A stretch of DNA of 16,561 nucleotides from JANYIP01 sp031394045 (lineage in GTDB: Bacteria; Actinomycetota; Actinomycetes; Prado026). This document shows positions 15,487-16,561 of this stretch, one piece after another. The translations under genes were made by a program, and so were the position numbers. The stretch is taken from contig JANMWN010000044.1 of the NCBI GenBank assembly GCA_031394045.1, forward strand, positions 1 to 16,561, in the 5' to 3' direction. The first letter of the stretch is position 1. Each line of letters starts with the position of its first letter. The notes below the pieces were generated by a model. That model was not told the origin of the DNA, ran no database searches, and was given only the letters and a program-made list of their open reading frames with translations.

Positions 15487-16561
15487 CTAGGCGAGGGCCG
15501 CGCGGAGGAAGTCGAGCTGTAGGAGCAGGAGGTTCTCGGCGACGACCTCCTGGGGGGTCATGTGGGTGACCCCGGACAGCGGCAGCAGGGTGTGCGGCTT
15601 GCCGGCCGCGAGCAGCGCCGACGACAGCCGCAGCGAGTGCGCCGCCACGACGTTGTCGTCCGCGAGGCCGTGGATGATCATCAGCGGCCTGGTCAGCTCG
15701 GGCGCCATCGCGACCAGCGACCCGGCCGCGTACGCGTCGGCATGCTCGTTCGGCAGCCCGAGGTACCGTTCGGTGTACGCGGTGTCGTACAACGTCCAGT
15801 CCGTCACGGGCGCACCGGCCACCGCCGCGTGGAACACGTCCGGTCGGCGCAGCACCGCGAGCGCGGCGAGGTAGCCGCCGAACGACCACCCCCGGATCGC
15901 GACCCGGCCCAGGTCGAGTACCCCCGGCAGCACGCGGTCGACGGCCTGCAACGCCTCGACCTGGCCCGCGAGCGGCGGGTTGGTCAGGTCGAGCCGGACG
16001 GTACGTTCCCACGATGGCGCCCCCGGCGTGCCAAGGCCGTCCGCGACGATCACCACGAACCCCTGGTCGGCCCACCACTGCGACTCCAGGAACGCCCGCG
16101 CCGACGAGACGACGCGGGCGGAGTGCGGCCCGCCGTACGGGTCGAGGAGCACGGGCAGCGGCGGGTCGCCCGGTGACCAGCCGGCCGGCAGCAGCACAGC
16201 GGTGGGGACGCCTGACTCGGCGGCGGTGAGCAGGCGTACGCCGGGCAGGAACCCCGGGTCGGCCGCGTACGACCCGACGGTCACCGGCGCGCCCTCGCCG
16301 CGTCGTACCGTCACCACCGTCCGGGACGAGGCCGGCGTCGCGGTCTGCAGGACGAGCAGGTCGCCGGTCGCGGCGGGGACGTTGACGCTCCCTGGCTGGG
16401 TGAGCCGGGTCCAGCCGAGCCCGACGTACCCGCGGGCGTCGGCCGGGGCGGTGGTCCCGACGGTGAGCCGGTAGACGTGCTGGTCAGGCCCCTCGGTGCC
16501 GATGACGAGTACGCCCTTGGACACGTCAGCGACCGCGCGTACCTGGACGCCAGGCGGTGAG
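15487..16561 (-). CDS. S9-family (DPP-IV-like) serine peptidase, C-terminal part (partial)
   Basis: The last 357 residues of a prolyl-oligopeptidase-family peptidase that removes short peptides, often Xaa-Pro dipeptides, from peptide N-termini. The visible start is the tail of the beta-propeller (VSKGVLVIGTEGPDQHVYRL and repeats). The alpha/beta hydrolase domain follows: VLLDPYGGPHS (oxyanion region), IRGWSFGGYLA (nucleophile Ser), IIHGLADDNVV (catalytic Asp) and SGVTHMT (catalytic His). The frame has no stop up to the window edge, so the gene continues upstream; the GTG at 16524 is an internal codon and not the start. The stop is TAG. The 48-base palindrome copy 2 lies 15 bases downstream. 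No signal sequence can be judged because the N-terminus is outside the window. Confidence 0.93.
   Translation of the reverse strand, partial: SPPGVQVRAVADVSKGVLVIGTEGPDQHVYRLTVGTTAPADARGYVGLGWTRLTQPGSVNVPAATGDLLVLQTATPASSRTVVTVRRGEGAPVTVGSYAADPGFLPGVRLLTAAESGVPTAVLLPAGWSPGDPPLPVLLDPYGGPHSARVVSSARAFLESQWWADQGFVVIVADGLGTPGAPSWERTVRLDLTNPPLAGQVEALQAVDRVLPGVLDLGRVAIRGWSFGGYLAALAVLRRPDVFHAAVAGAPVTDWTLYDTAYTERYLGLPNEHADAYAAGSLVAMAPELTRPLMIIHGLADDNVVAAHSLRLSSALLAAGKPHTLLPLSGVTHMTPQEVVAENLLLLQLDFLRAALA

Noticed and set aside
16486..16524. GTG at 16524 as the start of the S9 peptidase
   Set aside because: The frame is open to the window edge and the family has a long N-terminal propeller, so this is an internal codon.

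Overview
The window is about 70% GC and coding on both strands. Codon choice, GTG starts and gene families (mycobacterial-type Sdh1 complex, WHG-type TetR, AbiEi/DUF559 nuclease, MutT2-like Nudix next to typA) point to a high-GC actinobacterium. A Nocardioides-like member of the Propionibacteriales is a reasonable guess but is not proven by the sequence. No tRNA, rRNA or CRISPR array is visible. No gene-free stretch exceeds about 150 bases.

Left part (1-6169): the 3' end of ychF; a divergent pair made of an SDR/epimerase-type oxidoreductase (-) and a TetR regulator (+), with a clear promoter interleaved with repeated operator-like half-sites; a two-gene cassette resembling antibiotic-modifying enzymes (ANT(2'')-like nucleotidyltransferase and GNAT acetyltransferase) joined by a 4-base overlap; a small inverted-repeat element between convergent genes; a VTT/DedA-like membrane protein; and a secreted TAP-like alpha/beta hydrolase broken by a frameshift and probable internal deletion.

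Middle (6183-12458): a run of minus-strand genes headed by sdhC-sdhA-sdhB, a three-subunit succinate dehydrogenase like mycobacterial Sdh1. It is followed by pterin-4a-carbinolamine dehydratase, a VIT1/CCC1 iron/manganese transporter, aquaporin Z and a CopD-like membrane protein. The striking anomaly is an in-frame UGA in sdhB exactly where the third cysteine ligand of the [4Fe-4S] cluster belongs, inside a perfect small palindrome, with about 100 well conserved codons continuing after it. The sdhC-sdhA spacer is a 14/15-base tandem repeat array. Divergent from sdhC, across a 50-base region holding two adjacent perfect palindromes, lies a MutT2-like Nudix gene.

Right part (12491-16561): typA/bipA follows the Nudix gene. 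Next is an AbiEi-DUF559 (Vsr-like) nuclease gene bracketed by two related 48-base palindromes in inverted orientation, sharing 23 identical bases. Last is the C-terminal half of an S9 (DPP-IV-like) peptidase running off the window end.

The best leads for something undescribed are the sdhB UGA and the palindrome-bracketed DUF559 nuclease cassette.
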